From the NCBI GenBank assembly GCA_046154695.1, contig JBJXFI010000424.1, positions 1 to 16,184 of the forward strand: a stretch of 16,184 nucleotides of DNA, read 5' to 3'. Positions 15,051-16,184 of this stretch are shown piece after piece. The DNA is from DALYLB01 sp046154695. Lineage in GTDB: Bacteria; Acidobacteriota; Blastocatellia; RBC074. Numbering within the stretch: position 1 is the stretch's first letter; every line of letters begins with the position of its first letter. Below the pieces are notes generated by a model, which did no database searches, was not told where the DNA came from, and was given only the letters and a program-made list of their open reading frames with translations. The position numbers and the translations under genes are program-made.

Positions 15051-15848
15051 TCAAGGCTGTTCGTTTAGTTTCTTGCTATAGCTGAAATAGCTGACGCTGA
15101 TCTCGCCCGCCGGCGTTTTCGCGAGGGCCTCGCGCGCCGGTTCGTCCAGATAGAGCAGGATGTATTGCGAGATGTGGGGTTGCTGCGCGCTCTTCTTCTC
15201 GCGGAGATAGGTGAGGAAATCGTCCGAGAACCAGTCGAAGATTTTTGACAGAGAGAGTTTCTTCCTCGCCGGATCGTATTTCACGTGGGCGGGGTCATTG
15301 ATGAACTTTCGGGCCGACTGTTCGAGGACGTCCCAGGTTTTGCCCTGCGGGATGGCGCCCTGCTGGAGTCCCGGGCAACTGAACGCGGCGCAGTTGATGT
15401 AGAAATGGATGCGCGGCTCCTTGTACCCCTTGCGGATGATGCCGTGCTCCAGATCTTCGAGGCCCATCTGTTTGCCGCCAAGCTTGATCGTGCGGTTTCG
15501 AAAGAGGCCGACGAAGTTCCAGAGCGCGCCCTTCGAGGGATATTCAGCGGCGGCGATATACAACACCCACGCGTTATAGGCCGTCATCCAATATCGCAAT
15601 TGTTCGCCGCCATCCTTGAATTGCTGGGGATGGCTGTGCGGACTGACTTCGGAGAGCCGATCGACGAACCCCTTCAGCGCGTCGATTTCGCTCTTGAGCC
15701 CTTTGTAATTGACCAGCCCCCGTCCGTCCACATACCTGCGCGTCAGCCGGTCATATTCAGAATAGTCGATCCCCTGCGCGAGCGCGCCTCCCCCGATTGT
15801 GAACCACAGCAGGAACAGGCCCGCGAAAAACCGGATTGTCTGTTTCAT
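15051..15848 (-). CDS. Exported DUF547 domain protein
   Basis: A 265-aa protein with a signal peptide (1-25, FFAGLFLLWFTIGGGALAQ/G) and a full DUF547 domain. Visible family marks are VNYKGLKSE (47-54), RYWMTAYNAWVLYIAA (85-100), LEDLEHGIIRKGYKEPRIHF (130-149), INCAAFSCPGLQ (151-162, Cys153 and Cys158) and LSKIFDWFSDDF (200-211). The family has no firmly assigned activity; the conserved Cys and His in INCA...CP suggest a thiol centre. The start is placed at the ATG at 15848 because the signal peptide begins there and GGAGAAATGAG precedes it; the frame is open upstream to 16142 but runs antisense to the glycosyltransferase. It diverges from that glycosyltransferase gene with 79 bp between starts, and it converges with the epimerase (20 bp). 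Confidence 0.85.
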   Translation of the reverse strand: MKQTIRFFAGLFLLWFTIGGGALAQGIDYSEYDRLTRRYVDGRGLVNYKGLKSEIDALKGFVDRLSEVSPHSHPQQFKDGGEQLRYWMTAYNAWVLYIAAAEYPSKGALWNFVGLFRNRTIKLGGKQMGLEDLEHGIIRKGYKEPRIHFYINCAAFSCPGLQQGAIPQGKTWDVLEQSARKFINDPAHVKYDPARKKLSLSKIFDWFSDDFLTYLREKKSAQQPHISQYILLYLDEPAREALAKTPAGEISVSYFSYSKKLNEQP

Positions 15849-15872
15849 CTCATTTCTCCAGGTTGCGGGGGG

Positions 15873-15880
15873 AATATAAT
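15873..15880. promoter_or_regulatory. AT-rich core of the divergent promoter region
   Basis: AATATAAT in the 79-bp space between the divergent DUF547 and glycosyltransferase starts gives TATAAT on the plus strand (15875-15880) and TATATT on the minus strand. No convincing -35 is seen for either direction, so the strand is open. Confidence 0.3.
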
Positions 15881-15927
15881 TGCATCTGCGCGCAGCTACT
15901 GTATCGCAATCTACGTTTCCGGAGAAA

Positions 15928-16184
15928 ATGGTGCTGATTTCCGTCATCATTCCCACGTACAACGAAGCGACGACGATTCGAGAGGCTGCGGCGGCCCTGT
16001 GCGAACTGCGAGGGGAGAAGGAGTTGATCGTCACCGATGGCGGCAGCCGGGACGAGACGATGTTGATTGCGCGCGCGGCCGGACTGCGCGTGATCGAGGC
16101 CGGTCGCGGCCGCGGCCCACAGATGAACGCGGGGGCCCGCATCGCCGTCGGAGACGTCCTGCTCTTCCTTCACGCGGACACGCG
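15928..16184 (+). CDS. Family-2 glycosyltransferase, rSAM/selenodomain-associated transferase 2 type (partial, runs off window)
   Basis: The frame is open from the ATG at 15928 to the window edge (85 codons seen). The protein begins MVLISVIIPTYNEATTI, followed by ELIVTDGGSRDETMLIAR, RVIEAGRGRGPQMNAGARIA and GDVLLFLHADT. This is a GT2 nucleotide-binding half (Rossmann-like, with VDGGS-type and LHADT metal motif). The GRGPQMNAGA and LLFLHADT pattern is the signature I associate with TIGR04283, called rSAM/selenodomain-associated or arsenosugar-biosynthesis transferase 2. In known clusters it accompanies transferase 1 and a radical SAM protein (ArsS type) that is often a selenoprotein; those genes would lie to the right of this window. 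GGAG sits only 3 nt before the ATG, so the adjacent GTG at 15931 could be the true start. Confidence 0.8.
   Translation, partial: MVLISVIIPTYNEATTIREAAAALCELRGEKELIVTDGGSRDETMLIARAAGLRVIEAGRGRGPQMNAGARIAVGDVLLFLHADT

Noticed and set aside
15849..16142. Upstream extension of the DUF547 protein
   Set aside because: It is antisense to the glycosyltransferase start and hides the signal peptide that begins at 15848.

Overview
The window is GC-rich DNA with tightly packed genes in short same-strand blocks. It looks chromosomal: there is no phage, transposase, plasmid gene, CRISPR array, rRNA or tRNA that I can recognise. The mix of permease-only MacB/FtsX pairs, a long Ycf48-type propeller protein, DUF547 and Gly-zipper proteins, and extragenic palindromes suggests a Gram-negative bacterium, perhaps Acidobacteriota (Blastocatellia-like). 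That assignment is inference from gene style. TGA, TAA and TAG all serve as ordinary stops, so the code is standard.

Layout. 10-1209 (-) is a NagA-type deacetylase, divergent from 1342-2820 (+), an unrecognised exported beta-rich protein. 2867-5407 (+) holds two MacB/FtsX-type permeases with no ATPase or adaptor. 5421-7039 (-) is a two-gene operon of crotonase-fold enzymes with PaaG-type active sites and a plausible sigma-70 promoter. 7427-7912 (+) is a membrane-anchored SH3 protein, followed by a long hairpin. 7957-9653 (-) is a translationally coupled pair, a YhhN lysoplasmalogenase and a monoacylglycerol-lipase-like hydrolase, again with a good promoter. 9771-10712 (-) is a cupin followed directly by an AhpD-like peroxidase. 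10871-11263 (-) is an exported Gly-zipper protein with its own terminator. 11569-11907 (-) is a DUF962/Mpo1-like membrane protein. 11908-12288 carries REP-like palindromes. 12289-15030 (+) has a 14-repeat Ycf48/BNR propeller protein and a tagatose/allulose 3-epimerase-like enzyme. 15051-15848 (-) is a DUF547 protein. The window ends inside a family-2 glycosyltransferase (15928 onward, +) that resembles the rSAM/selenodomain-associated (arsenosugar) transferase 2 family.

The main discovery is that the AhpD-like gene is read through an in-frame TGA (10077-10079) exactly where the second Cys of the catalytic CxxC belongs. The set Glu79-Cys91-Sec94-His98 matches the spacing of AhpD Glu118-Cys130-Cys133-His137. 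A 7-bp hairpin with a G-first GUU triloop begins 11 nt after the TGA, and its loop begins at +18, which fits the bacterial SECIS rule. A simple gene caller would split this gene into two fragments or call it a pseudogene. The selenodomain-associated transferase at the right edge is independent, weaker circumstantial evidence for selenium use.

Other themes are lipid turnover (YhhN plus lipase, crotonase pair, DUF962) and envelope proteins of unknown role (492-aa exported protein, SH3, Gly-zipper, Ycf48-like, DUF547).
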